Of a stretch of DNA of 64,000 nucleotides, positions 44,558 to 53,255 are shown in pieces. The position numbers and the translations under genes are program-made. The notes under the pieces were generated by a model. It saw only the letters and a list, made by a program, of their open reading frames with translations. It was not told the DNA's origin and ran no database searches. How positions within the stretch are numbered: position 1 is the first letter of the stretch; every line of letters starts with the position of its first letter. Source of the stretch: JAGQWW01 sp041392845 (GTDB lineage Bacteria; Bacteroidota; Bacteroidia; Chitinophagales; Saprospiraceae). Where the stretch lies: positions 1 to 64,000 of the forward strand of contig JAWKLG010000031.1 of assembly GCA_041392845.1 (NCBI GenBank). Reading direction: 5' to 3'.

Positions 44558-44743
44558 CGTCTATAAATATAACGAAAAAGCCTGAAAAAGGCTTCGAAGG
44601 GTAGAAAATTAATGTTGGATGGTGATTAGGATGCTATTTGATGGACTATTTATCTTCCTTGAATCCATCAGTAATACAAAAACTTGAAAAGGTGAAAAGC
44701 TAAAAGGGGAGGTAAACTATTTGCGGTAATTTATTTAAAAAGA

Positions 44744-44778
44744 AAAACCACCGAAACAATCTTTGCCTCGGTGGTTTT
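44744..44778 (-). terminator. Rho-independent terminator of the BNR-repeat gene
   Basis: An 11-bp stem AAAACCACCGA (44744-44754) / TCGGTGGTTTT (44768-44778) with a 13-nt loop. On the minus strand it is followed by TTTCTTTTTAAA, a T tract. It begins 24 bp after the stop of the minus-strand gene. Confidence 0.85.
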
Positions 44779-44801
44779 AAAAATTTCAACGGGTGATCAA
44801 C

Positions 44802-46721
44802 TTATTCTTTTATGAATTTCAAACTCGAATAAGTACTGCCGATAGAAACTCGTGCTATATAGAGGCCTTTGGGTAAATGTCCAATCTGGACATTCCACTC
44901 CTTGGCCCCGGAAACAAATCCTTGGTTGAATTCCGACTGAACTATCTGTCCCAAATTGTTGTATAAAGAAAGCCTTACATCGCCTTCTATTTCAGTACCA
45001 ATCTGGAAAGTAACAGATTCGTTTGCCGGATTTGGAAAAGCCCTAAATCCAATATCAGAAGGCTTTACCACATTTTTTGTACTGGTAAGTTCGTAGACAG
45101 GTATAGCAGTGTAAATCATAAAGTTGTCCGCAATGTCGTCTTCATCACCAGAAACACTATGGCCGGGTTCAAAATCCTGCTGATAAATGATGTGAACATA
45201 ATCATCTACCACCTTGGCCATACTTGGAAATACACCTTCTGTAAATCCGTAAAAATCCGGATCAGAATAAACAGGATTGATAATATCATATGGATCAGAC
45301 CAGGTAACACCTCCATCAGTAGAGCGCGTTAAATAAATATGACGATAATGCTGCTCGCCAGGATTCGCATTTTCATTTTTATACAATTCAGAAATAGCTG
45401 AATAAGCGAGGTAAATATTGCCTTGAGCATCCAAACCAGCAGTTGGATAAGATGAAAACCCTACGCCGTAACTTCCATATGCATCAACTTCAACATCAAA
45501 GGTTCCGTTTCCATCTTCATCTAAATAGCCTGCAATTTCCACTCCCCCGGTATCATCCATGGTTTCGTTCCAATACCTGATACTGTTTAAACCAATATAT
45601 ATTGTATAACTATCATCAACTGCATTGTTATCCCCAACCCATATCTCAGAATAAAACACATGAACATTCCCTGAATCGTCAATTAATATATATCCAGCTC
45701 CATCATTACTTCTAATTGCATTCCCTGCCATGGTAAATGTATCTGGTGGAAGCGTGTCAATATCATAAGGATCATCAACCATGAAACCAGGCCCAATCGG
45801 AAAATCATATACTGTTAAAATATTCCAAGTTCCACCATTATCCGTTGATTTGGCAACTTTGATATCTCCCCAAGGATTCATCACCAAAACGGCAACAGTA
45901 TTTCCTTTTACATCAATTGAATAATCATCAGCACTCATAAAAGTGTATTCAGTAGAATCAATTCCTGGAATTATTACATCAATTTTATCCCAAGTTGCTC
46001 CCGCATCCAATGAACGGTAGTACAAAAGGTGTCCATCGACACCTTCATATACTGAACCATTAGTTGTTGTACCTGTGGGAGTGGCCATTGCAATAGCATG
46101 AACTGAATTTCCGTCAGGTCCTCCAACCGCAGATTTTGGCCAAAGAGAACCAAGCGGCAAATCCGTATCAATGTCAAATTCTGTCCAGGAGCTGCCAGCA
46201 GGCCTTCTTAGAACATGAAGACGATATGAGGCCGTATTATTGTGACAAATAACAACTTCAGTACCATCTGCTGTTTTAGTCAAGGAAGGCCAACCTGTTC
46301 TGACACTTGCTTCCAGTCTGGCATTGGGTGAAGGATCCCAACCACTTCCGTTGTTTGACACAAATCCGGTTCCTCGATCAGGTGTTCCTGTTGCACCCTG
46401 ACTACTGTAAGTCCAGGCAGCATCAAATTTGCCATTTCCTAAATTGTTCAATCTGTTTTGAACCGAAGAGTTCGTTTGTAAATCGTACTGAGTAGTTCCA
46501 AGAATAATCTCTCCCAATGCTCTGGACCGAAGTGTTTTCGGTGATGTGGATTTAGGTTGAGTGTAATGCTCTTCCTGATGAATTGCATCATATTGCGATG
46601 CAGTTTCCGGAGTTAATAATTCATTTTTGATTTTTGGCCTCTGGTAGTTTTGGGCCGTAAGAATGGTGGTAGACAGCATTCCAAATAGCAATAGGAATGC
46701 TGAAGAGTAAATCTTCCTCAT
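44802..46721 (-). CDS. T9SS-secreted protein with BNR/sialidase-like repeats
   Basis: 639 residues: signal peptide (to about 23, TTILTAQNYQ), a beta-propeller-like body with Asp-box motifs (SLDAGATWD, STDNGGTWN, STDGGVTWSD, spaced about 60-165 residues), and a T9SS type A sorting domain (DIGFRAFPNPANESVTFQIG through LPKGLYIARVSIGSTYSSLKFIKE). Asp boxes occur in sialidases and in non-catalytic propellers; the Arg triad of true sialidases is not apparent. Function is probably binding or degradation of extracellular glycans or proteins; the precise role is unknown. Confidence 0.85.
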   Translation of the reverse strand: MRKIYSSAFLLLFGMLSTTILTAQNYQRPKIKNELLTPETASQYDAIHQEEHYTQPKSTSPKTLRSRALGEIILGTTQYDLQTNSSVQNRLNNLGNGKFDAAWTYSSQGATGTPDRGTGFVSNNGSGWDPSPNARLEASVRTGWPSLTKTADGTEVVICHNNTASYRLHVLRRPAGSSWTEFDIDTDLPLGSLWPKSAVGGPDGNSVHAIAMATPTGTTTNGSVYEGVDGHLLYYRSLDAGATWDKIDVIIPGIDSTEYTFMSADDYSIDVKGNTVAVLVMNPWGDIKVAKSTDNGGTWNILTVYDFPIGPGFMVDDPYDIDTLPPDTFTMAGNAIRSNDGAGYILIDDSGNVHVFYSEIWVGDNNAVDDSYTIYIGLNSIRYWNETMDDTGGVEIAGYLDEDGNGTFDVEVDAYGSYGVGFSSYPTAGLDAQGNIYLAYSAISELYKNENANPGEQHYRHIYLTRSTDGGVTWSDPYDIINPVYSDPDFYGFTEGVFPSMAKVVDDYVHIIYQQDFEPGHSVSGDEDDIADNFMIYTAIPVYELTSTKNVVKPSDIGFRAFPNPANESVTFQIGTEIEGDVRLSLYNNLGQIVQSEFNQGFVSGAKEWNVQIGHLPKGLYIARVSIGSTYSSLKFIKE

Positions 46722-46939
46722 TTCAAAGAAATTAATTAAATAATTCGGGTTAATAGAAATGGGAAAATAAGAAATTGATTTTCAAATCTTTAGAAGTTAT
46801 AAAGAATTTGTCACGAACAGCACAAAATTATTTAGACTGCACTTTTTTACTTCTTTCATTTTTCCAGGAATACTCTTTTTCATTTAAATACCATGTAAAC
46901 TAAAAACTCCACTCTTCTTCCTTTCAAATAATATTTTGA

Positions 46940-48703
46940 TTAAACCGGAACAAGGACTTCCAAATGTACCCCTCCACTTTTTGAAAGGAAATTCAATTCT
47001 CCTCCCAACTCTTCAGCTCTGGCTTTCATGTTTTGCATGCCGTATCCACCTGAACGGGTATTTCCTTGCATGCCTTTACCATCGTCTTTGACGGCCATGA
47101 CCAACTTGTTTTTTTCTTTTTTATAAAAATGAATAGAAACCTGTCTTGCTTCACCGTGTTTGACAGCATTGGTGATGGCTTCCTGGGCTATGCGGTACAG
47201 GTTTAGGGTCTGACTTGGACTGAGTTTCAGTTGAGGTTGATCAACATCCAAATGTAAATGTATGGAACCGGCACGCTGGCCAAATTCATTGATTTTATGA
47301 GAAAGGGACTCCAGGGTAAAGGCTTCACTTCGAATGGCCCAAATGGTCTCCCGCAATTGCCCCATTGCTTCACGTGCATTTTTGCTGATGGATTCCAGTT
47401 CGGTTTTTTCTTCCGGTGAAGCTGATTTAAAAACTTTGCGGTTGATGGCACTGCCAATCAATGTAAGTTCCGCTCCGAGGTTGTCATGAAGGTCTCTTGA
47501 AATCCGCAATCGTTCTTCCTGCAATTTGTTGGAAGCTTCTGATGCAGCTAGGTCTGCTTGAAGCTCTGCCTTGATGCGTTTTTGTTGTTGTTGTCTTAAT
47601 ACGAAAAAGAAAAGCAGGGCTAGTAAGATGATTCCGGCTATAGTCACATACAGCCAGGTATTTCTTTTTTGAAGTTGTGCTTCTTTCAAAGCCAGTTCTT
47701 TTTCCTTTTTAGCAGTCTCGTATTTGGCATCCATCTCTGCCAACTGTTCACTGCGCTTTACATTGAAAAGACTGTCTTTTATGGCATAACTTTTTTTCAT
47801 CCACTCAAGGCCTTGCTTGGTATCTCCGATGGCCGAATAACTTTCGGAAAGCATTTGCATGACGTGACGGGTCAGGTCGGGAAAACCAATTTCTTTTGAT
47901 GCACTCAAAGCTTCTTCAAAATAAGGAATGGCTTCTGCCGGACGACCGGCGCCCATCAATATTTCACCTGTATTGTTGATGTTGATGGCGACCCCCTGAA
48001 GGTCATTGTTTTTCTCTCTGATATCGGTACTGCGTTGCAATAGGTTCACCGAATTTTCAATTTGACCTTCCATCAAGGCAATTTCTGCCAAATGATTCAA
48101 CACATAACTAAGTCCAGTTTCATTGTTAGTTTTCTCTAAAATTTCTAGTTCGCTGGTGAGAATGGCCTTGGCTTCTTCCAATTTGCCCATCTCCAATAGT
48201 ACCACTCCTTTGATGTCCATATTTTCAGCAAGACAGGTGGTATCTTTGGCCTGGGTACATAGTTCTATCCCCCTATTAAGTAATGCCAATGCTTTTTCAG
48301 GTTGTTTTTGGCGCTTGAAATAATTGCCCATTTCCTTGAGGGTAAATCCGGTGCCAACCGGGTCGTTCAGACTTTCGAAAAGGGAAAGTGCCTCCTGGAA
48401 GGAACTTAGCGCGGACTCGTAATTTCCTTGTAAAAAATAGACAATGCCCAGGTGCCGAAGGGTGAGGGCAAGTTCCGGTTTCCACTCGTTTTCTTCGGCC
48501 AGCTTTTTTGCAAAGGAAAGATGCTCTAGTGCCTTTTTAAAATTGGTAGAATACAGACTATAATATTGCCGGTTGATGTAAGCAACCTTTTCTTTTCCTT
48601 CCAGCCCGTTTATCTCACGCTCCAGGCTGTCCAACACCGGATTTTGTGTGTTGAGCCCTGAATAAATGCTCAGAAAAATGAGAAAGGGTAGAATTTTTTT
48701 CAT
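46940..48703 (-). CDS. TPR-containing NarL/DegS-type sensor histidine kinase
   Basis: 587 residues: signal peptide (1-19), about six TPR units in the periplasmic part (residues 40-320, e.g. ALTLRHLGIVYFLQGNYESAL), one transmembrane helix (about 349-368, WLYVTIAGIILLALLFFFVL), a coiled linker, then a HisKA_3 dimerisation helix with the phospho-acceptor His in RISRDLHDNLGAELTLIG and a HATPase_c domain (N box EAITNAVKHGEAR, G box VKDDGKGMQGN, SGGYGMQNMKARAEELGG). Bacteroidota kinases of this type phosphorylate LuxR-family regulators. No response regulator gene is adjacent, so the partner must lie elsewhere. Confidence 0.93.
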   Translation of the reverse strand: MKKILPFLIFLSIYSGLNTQNPVLDSLEREINGLEGKEKVAYINRQYYSLYSTNFKKALEHLSFAKKLAEENEWKPELALTLRHLGIVYFLQGNYESALSSFQEALSLFESLNDPVGTGFTLKEMGNYFKRQKQPEKALALLNRGIELCTQAKDTTCLAENMDIKGVVLLEMGKLEEAKAILTSELEILEKTNNETGLSYVLNHLAEIALMEGQIENSVNLLQRSTDIREKNNDLQGVAININNTGEILMGAGRPAEAIPYFEEALSASKEIGFPDLTRHVMQMLSESYSAIGDTKQGLEWMKKSYAIKDSLFNVKRSEQLAEMDAKYETAKKEKELALKEAQLQKRNTWLYVTIAGIILLALLFFFVLRQQQQKRIKAELQADLAASEASNKLQEERLRISRDLHDNLGAELTLIGSAINRKVFKSASPEEKTELESISKNAREAMGQLRETIWAIRSEAFTLESLSHKINEFGQRAGSIHLHLDVDQPQLKLSPSQTLNLYRIAQEAITNAVKHGEARQVSIHFYKKEKNKLVMAVKDDGKGMQGNTRSGGYGMQNMKARAEELGGELNFLSKSGGVHLEVLVPV

Positions 48704-48785
48704 CCCCCAATTCTAGGAAAAATTTTTCAAAATTTTAATGCAGCTAGAAATGGAAAACCATTTTTAACCAGACTCTGCTGAAGTC

Positions 48786-48811
48786 GGCGGGTCCTCTCCG
48801 AGAGACCCGCC
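48786..48811 (-). terminator. GC-rich hairpin downstream of trhO
   Basis: GGCGGGTC(C)TCTC (48786-48798) pairs with GAGAGACCCGCC (48800-48811), a 12-bp stem with one bulged C. Upstream on the minus strand is the trhO gene (stop at 48927). No T tract is present, so this may be a processing or pausing signal. A degenerate second copy (TCTCCAAGAGACCCTCC) lies at 48850-48866. Confidence 0.5.
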
Positions 48812-48926
48812 TTAGACGGTTGACTTTTATTTCTTAATTTAATGACATTGTCTCCAAGAGACCCTCCATGGACATTTACTCCTATTCGTAAATCGTACTT
48901 CGTAAACCGTAAATAAAAATTTCTCC

Positions 48927-49976
48927 CTATTCCATCACAAGCTCCAAATCCACATTCCCCTTATACGCTTTGTACCTTCCTTTGCCGAATTTGGTACCGT
49001 TGAATTCCATTGTTTTTCTCAACTCTTTTTGTTCTTCTTCAGGCAATTGATGAAATTCCTTGCATTTGGTAGAACAACAAGCGTCCATTTTTTCAGCACA
49101 TTCTTCACATTGAATAAAAAGGATGTGGCAGGCATCGTTGGCGCAGTTGATATGGGTATCGCAGGCTTTGCCGCATTGATGGCATTTTGCAATGACATCT
49201 TCTGAAATCTTCTCACCCATACGTTCGTCAAACACAAAATTTTTGCCGATGAATTTATTCTCCAAACCTTTCTCAGCAGCCTGGCGGGCATATTCAATAA
49301 TTCCTCCATCGACCATGAAGACATTTTTAAATCCCTTGTGGCGGTAGTAGGCACTGGCTTTTTCGCAACGGATTCCACCCGTACAATACATAATTACATT
49401 GTCTTCCTTGCGGTCTTTGAGCATGTCTTCCACCAGTGGAAGTGCTTCGCGGAAAGTTTCCACATCAGGCAAAATGGCTCCTTTGAAATGACCTACTTCG
49501 CTTTCGTAATGATTGCGCATATCGACAATCACCGTATTGGGCAAGTCCGTCAGCTCATTGAATTTTTCAGCATTGAGTGCAGTACCACGGTCTGTCGGGT
49601 CGAAGGTCGAATCGTCGAGTCCGTCTGCTACAATTTTGGGACGCACTTTTATTTTGAGTTTGTAAAAAGACTTGCCATCATCATCTACAGCGATGTTGAG
49701 TCGTATTCCGTTTAAAAAAGGAACGGAATACAGGTCTTTTTTAAATTCCTCAAATTGCTTTTCCGGCACCGAAATCTGGCCGTTTACCCCTTCGGAGGCA
49801 ATATAAATACGTCCAAACACACCATCCTTGTTGAGGATGCGGTATAATTCGTCCCGAAAAGCTTTGGGATTTTCAATGTTGTGATACTGGTAAAAAGAAA
49901 GGGTGATGCGAGGCTCATTGCTCTCAAGCATCCGCTGCTTCAACTCATCGTTGTTGACGCGGTTGTACAATTTCAT
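48927..49976 (-). CDS. trhO: tRNA uridine(34) hydroxylase (rhodanese-like)
   Basis: 349 residues, as expected for TrhO/YceA (UPF0176). An N-terminal ferredoxin-like domain (SFYQYHNIENPKAFRDELYR, then GRIYIASEGVNGQISV) precedes a rhodanese domain with VIVDMRNHYESEVGHFKGAI and the catalytic Cys198 in MYCTGGIRCEKASAY. The C-terminal Cys-rich zinc motif (CHQCGKACDTHINCAN, CHILFIQCEECAEKMDACCS) is also family-typical. The enzyme helps form 5-hydroxyuridine at the tRNA wobble position. Stands alone. Confidence 0.94.
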   Translation of the reverse strand: MKLYNRVNNDELKQRMLESNEPRITLSFYQYHNIENPKAFRDELYRILNKDGVFGRIYIASEGVNGQISVPEKQFEEFKKDLYSVPFLNGIRLNIAVDDDGKSFYKLKIKVRPKIVADGLDDSTFDPTDRGTALNAEKFNELTDLPNTVIVDMRNHYESEVGHFKGAILPDVETFREALPLVEDMLKDRKEDNVIMYCTGGIRCEKASAYYRHKGFKNVFMVDGGIIEYARQAAEKGLENKFIGKNFVFDERMGEKISEDVIAKCHQCGKACDTHINCANDACHILFIQCEECAEKMDACCSTKCKEFHQLPEEEQKELRKTMEFNGTKFGKGRYKAYKGNVDLELVME

Positions 49977-50080
49977 AATTCAAAAAGGTTACGGTTGGAC
50001 AATTGCAGTTTATCTGCCGTAAAAAATCGGGCGCAAAGGTAGGGATTTTTGAATTTAGACGTTTGAATTTTGATTTGAAT

Positions 50081-50536
50081 TTGGATGTTAGGATGGGGAG
50101 AATGGGAGTTAGGGAGATTTTAATGTTCTCTTCATGTCCCTTCAAACCTTCATGTTTCAAAATTCCATTCAACCCTTCAAAATTGGTTTAGTTTGGATGT
50201 TAAGATGGGGAGAATGGGAGATAGGGAGATTTTAATGTTCTCTTCATGTCCCTTCATTCCTTCATGTTTCAAAATTCCATTCAACCCTTCAAAATTGGTT
50301 TAGTTTGGATGTTAGGATGGGGAGAATGGGAGATTTTAATGTTCTCTTCATGTCCCATCATTCCTTCATGTTTCAAAATTCCATTCAACCCTTCAAAATT
50401 GGTTTAATTTGGATGTTAGGATGGGGAGAATGGGAGATTTAATGTTCTCTTCATGTCCCATCATTCCTTCATGTTTCAAAATTCCATTCAACCATTCAAC
50501 CATTCAACCCTTCAAAATTCAACCCCTCAATTTTAT
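50081..50536. repeat. Tandem array of about four 104-112 bp units
   Basis: Unit starts (TTGGATGTTAGGATGGGGAG) are at 50081, 50193, 50305 and 50409, giving periods of 112, 112 and 104 bp. Each unit contains GTTCTCTTCATGTCCC, CCTTCATGTTTCAAAATT and CATTCAACCCTTCAAAATTG; the last one degrades into CATTCAAC sub-repeats. Copies differ by few substitutions and small deletions, which implies recent expansion. No open frame runs through the array and no unique spacers occur, so it is not CRISPR. Confidence 0.88.
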
Positions 50537-50702
50537 CTTTTCCCGGATGCTGGGATGGTGATAAAGGTGTACTCCTAACCTAGTCCAAATTACGAAAGTG
50601 ATAACAATACGAGCGAACCTTGCTGAAGAGAGCGACATGGCTTGTCATATTCTCTTTTTCAGGCAGTTCAATTCCTAATATTAGATTAATTCTAGCATTT
50701 TA

Positions 50703-50743
50703 TAAAAAAAACACCTCTACCAACCTTTCGATCCGCAGAGGTG
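50703..50743 (-). terminator. Rho-independent terminator of the T9SS gene
   Basis: Stem CACCTCT (50712-50718) / AGAGGTG (50737-50743); on the minus strand the hairpin is followed by TTTTTTTTAT (50702-50711 complement). It lies 30-70 bp beyond the stop of the minus-strand T9SS gene. Confidence 0.75.
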
Positions 50744-50772
50744 ATAACCTGTTATATTTTTTTAAAAAAAAC

Positions 50773-53049
50773 TTATCGAACTATCTGAATCTTCTTTGCA
50801 ACACTACCGGTTGCTGTTTGAATGTGCAAAAGGTACAAGCCGGTGGGCAGGGCTTTCAGGTCCAGGTGTTTTTCTATAAACCCACCGGGCAGGTACTCGT
50901 ATGGATATCTTATATGCTGGCGACCCATAAGGTCCGCTACTGAAATTTGAACATTGCCCGCTTCTTTCAATTGAAAGTTCAGATAGATGTCTTCCTTGGC
51001 AGGATTAGGGTAAGCCTCTACTTTGCTTAGACCACCATCAGGTGTACTTACAGAAGTGTAGCCTTCAAAATATACAGATGCAAATACACTGGATTGGATG
51101 TCTTCCTCACAAGCACTGTATAAGAATAATTCCAGGTTGGGGTACCCAAGTGGACTGTTGGTAGACTGACGGCTTACTTCAATCAGCAGATCCTGAACAC
51201 AGGTATTTGGCCCAATGGTAAAAAATTGTCCAAAGTCATTTCCGTTTAATGGTACACCGGCTGCTGAAACTTTGGCCCCGTTGAGATTGGACTCTGCATT
51301 GAGCTTGACAAAATAATCTCTTGCCTGGTTTGATTCATTGCAAAGGTCGATTTTAAATGTAGCAGCATCACCAATGGGGACATTTTCAATCAAAATATGG
51401 TCATCGTTGATCCCATCGTGATTCAAATTTGGCTGGTCAAGGGCGTATCCACCCTGATATGGACAACTGGACTCGGTACCTGGCTCTACCTGAAAAACAG
51501 GAGTTCCATACATGGGATCGCGCACGACCTTAAGATTAAAAATATCGTCTGCATCATCATCGCCTAAAACATATTTTATCAATTTCGAATTATCGACACT
51601 CGCATTTTGCGTTTCACCAAAGGTCTTCGAACCTTTATATTCATAGCCCCCGGTAAAACCGGAACCGCCGACTTCTACCACCGTTTTTACACCGGCATTG
51701 AAATTCAAATAATGCTTGTATTCAATGGTGTTGGTTTCCACCACTTTGATGGCGGTCTCATTATCGTAGGTTAACCCTCCGCTGAAGGAAGTAGAAGCAA
51801 GAAATTCATTATCAGGATTGGTACGGTTGGCTTCATTTAAAGCGAGGACTTTGTTCCAAACCTCGATCTGATTCAAGGCATTATTCACCTGCCGTGCCGT
51901 CTTGCTTAAGGAATCTCCAACTATCAGTTCCAAATCAGCTATGTCCTTTTCAATCGCTTTCCTGGTATAAATAAAATTTCTGGGGTTTCCGACAGGAGCA
52001 TATATCAAGCCTGTATCGAGTTTTGTAGAACACGTACTTTCATCAATTTCCAGTATTTGATATAGCCCTAAGGCCAGATCGGTTCCATATCCGATAAAAA
52101 CATCTCCGCCGCCCTCCGGATCGGTCAGAGCCCCTGTAGAAAATCCTTCTTTAACTGTAATACAGGTTTGCTCGTCAGAGGTGACTACTTGCATATCGCC
52201 AACTTGAAGACCTGCACTGACTGTAACGGAAAATTCAAAATCGGTTGTAACGAAGATTCCAGCGGATCCGGCTATTCCGATTTTAACTGCCAGGTTGGCC
52301 GAGTTGGAACCATCTTCTGCATAACTGGTTTGAAACTTTCTGCAGGTTGTTTTGCTTTCCTGGAAGGTACTGCTACTGGCATCGCCTGGAGGAGCATGTA
52401 GTACCAGATAGGGGATCTGGGGATCTACTATGGTGTCGATGGCAGGTACTTGCGCTCCCGGATTGGTAGGTCCTTCTACCACAAACGGGATGGTTATATA
52501 AAATGCATAATCTAAAGTTCCTAGCTTATCGCCAACACCAATACATAAAAATCCCGCTTTGGTAGCCCTGGGAAACTTTACCGGGATGGCATACCTTATC
52601 ATTCCGGAAGGAGCGCCACCCACCTGTGGAGCCTTTAGGTGTTCTAAATTATCTACAAGACCAGATTTTACATCCCCTATCGCACAATTCAATTCACCAT
52701 TAAAAGCCGGGAGCCAGCCCACATTTGGCATGTCAAAATAAATCGTGTTTACCTTTCCTGCAGTTGCTCTGTGATAGGTACTTATATTACCGGTCATATT
52801 GTCCTGGATATTTCCTACACCAACATAAAATGGCACGTTCACAACTAATCCGGGAACGTATTCACCAACTGCACTACTTGTGCTGCATATGGTATTGGGT
52901 AAATTACTTACATTCACTTTGTACGCAGTAGGAAGCTCAAACTCCAAGGATTGCTGTCCATTAAGAGAAACTAAAGAAAGAATGAACAGAAAAGAGAAGA
53001 TTACTTCTTTTGAGATGAGGTAAAACCTGGAAGTATAAAGATTTTTCAT
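50773..53049 (-). CDS. T9SS-secreted protein of unknown function
   Basis: Of two in-frame ATGs (53082 and 53049), the second opens a better signal peptide (MKNLYTSRF...FSFLFILSLVSLNGQQ); 758 residues. The body is beta-rich with no motif I can name: a region with alternating small and aromatic residues, a long hydrophilic stretch (ADLELIVGDSLSKTARQVNN) and a middle section with NGDDDADDIFNLKVVRDP-type text. It ends in a T9SS type A domain (VEAYPNPAKEDIYLNFQLKE to KALPTGLYLLHIQTATGSVAKKIQIVR). Divergent from the hybrid sensor gene with the phased TGCGCA boxes between them, so the pair may be co-regulated. Confidence 0.8.
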   Translation of the reverse strand: MKNLYTSRFYLISKEVIFSFLFILSLVSLNGQQSLEFELPTAYKVNVSNLPNTICSTSSAVGEYVPGLVVNVPFYVGVGNIQDNMTGNISTYHRATAGKVNTIYFDMPNVGWLPAFNGELNCAIGDVKSGLVDNLEHLKAPQVGGAPSGMIRYAIPVKFPRATKAGFLCIGVGDKLGTLDYAFYITIPFVVEGPTNPGAQVPAIDTIVDPQIPYLVLHAPPGDASSSTFQESKTTCRKFQTSYAEDGSNSANLAVKIGIAGSAGIFVTTDFEFSVTVSAGLQVGDMQVVTSDEQTCITVKEGFSTGALTDPEGGGDVFIGYGTDLALGLYQILEIDESTCSTKLDTGLIYAPVGNPRNFIYTRKAIEKDIADLELIVGDSLSKTARQVNNALNQIEVWNKVLALNEANRTNPDNEFLASTSFSGGLTYDNETAIKVVETNTIEYKHYLNFNAGVKTVVEVGGSGFTGGYEYKGSKTFGETQNASVDNSKLIKYVLGDDDADDIFNLKVVRDPMYGTPVFQVEPGTESSCPYQGGYALDQPNLNHDGINDDHILIENVPIGDAATFKIDLCNESNQARDYFVKLNAESNLNGAKVSAAGVPLNGNDFGQFFTIGPNTCVQDLLIEVSRQSTNSPLGYPNLELFLYSACEEDIQSSVFASVYFEGYTSVSTPDGGLSKVEAYPNPAKEDIYLNFQLKEAGNVQISVADLMGRQHIRYPYEYLPGGFIEKHLDLKALPTGLYLLHIQTATGSVAKKIQIVR

Positions 53050-53167
53050 GATAATGAATTTAGATTGGCAAAAACTGCCCATGTGATGAAAGCCCTTTCA
53101 AAATGGTGCAGATGATTAATACATGGACCAAAGGTGAGATTTGCACTGATTAGGTAGCTGCACCTAA

Positions 53168-53238
53168 TGCGCAGCGAGCAGGAAATTTTGCGCAAAACAC
53201 TGGACAAACTGCGCACAAGCAGGATTATTTGCGCAAAT
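53168..53238. promoter_or_regulatory. Four phased TGCGCA boxes upstream of the hybrid sensor
   Basis: TGCGCA occurs at 53168, 53189, 53210 and 53230: spacings 21, 21 and 20 bp, i.e. two helical turns each, so all lie on one face of the DNA. Boxes 2 and 4 are extended palindromes (TTTTGCGCAAAA 53186-53197; ATTTGCGCAAAT 53227-53238). Direct repeats at 21-bp spacing are the arrangement that AraC-family domains bind (araI1/I2), and the downstream gene encodes an AraC-type domain. The array lies 18 bp before its ATG and 119 bp before the divergent T9SS gene. Confidence 0.7.
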
Positions 53239-53255
53239 CAGACTACTTTTAAGCA

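Larger units (their letters stand above)
49977..50772. other. Long intergenic region with a tandem-repeat array
   Basis: 796 bp without a credible gene. 50081-50536 is a tandem array (listed separately). 50537-50700 is plain AT-rich DNA. 50703-50743 is a terminator. Short open frames across the array are artefacts of the repeated sequence. The region lies upstream of trhO (start at 49976, minus strand) and downstream of the minus-strand T9SS gene. Confidence 0.7.

Noticed and set aside
50003..50536. CRISPR-like direct repeats
   Set aside because: Repeats are 104-112 bp tandem units with no unique spacers and no cas genes; this is a minisatellite-type array. The short open frame at 50003-50191 is formed by the repeat itself.
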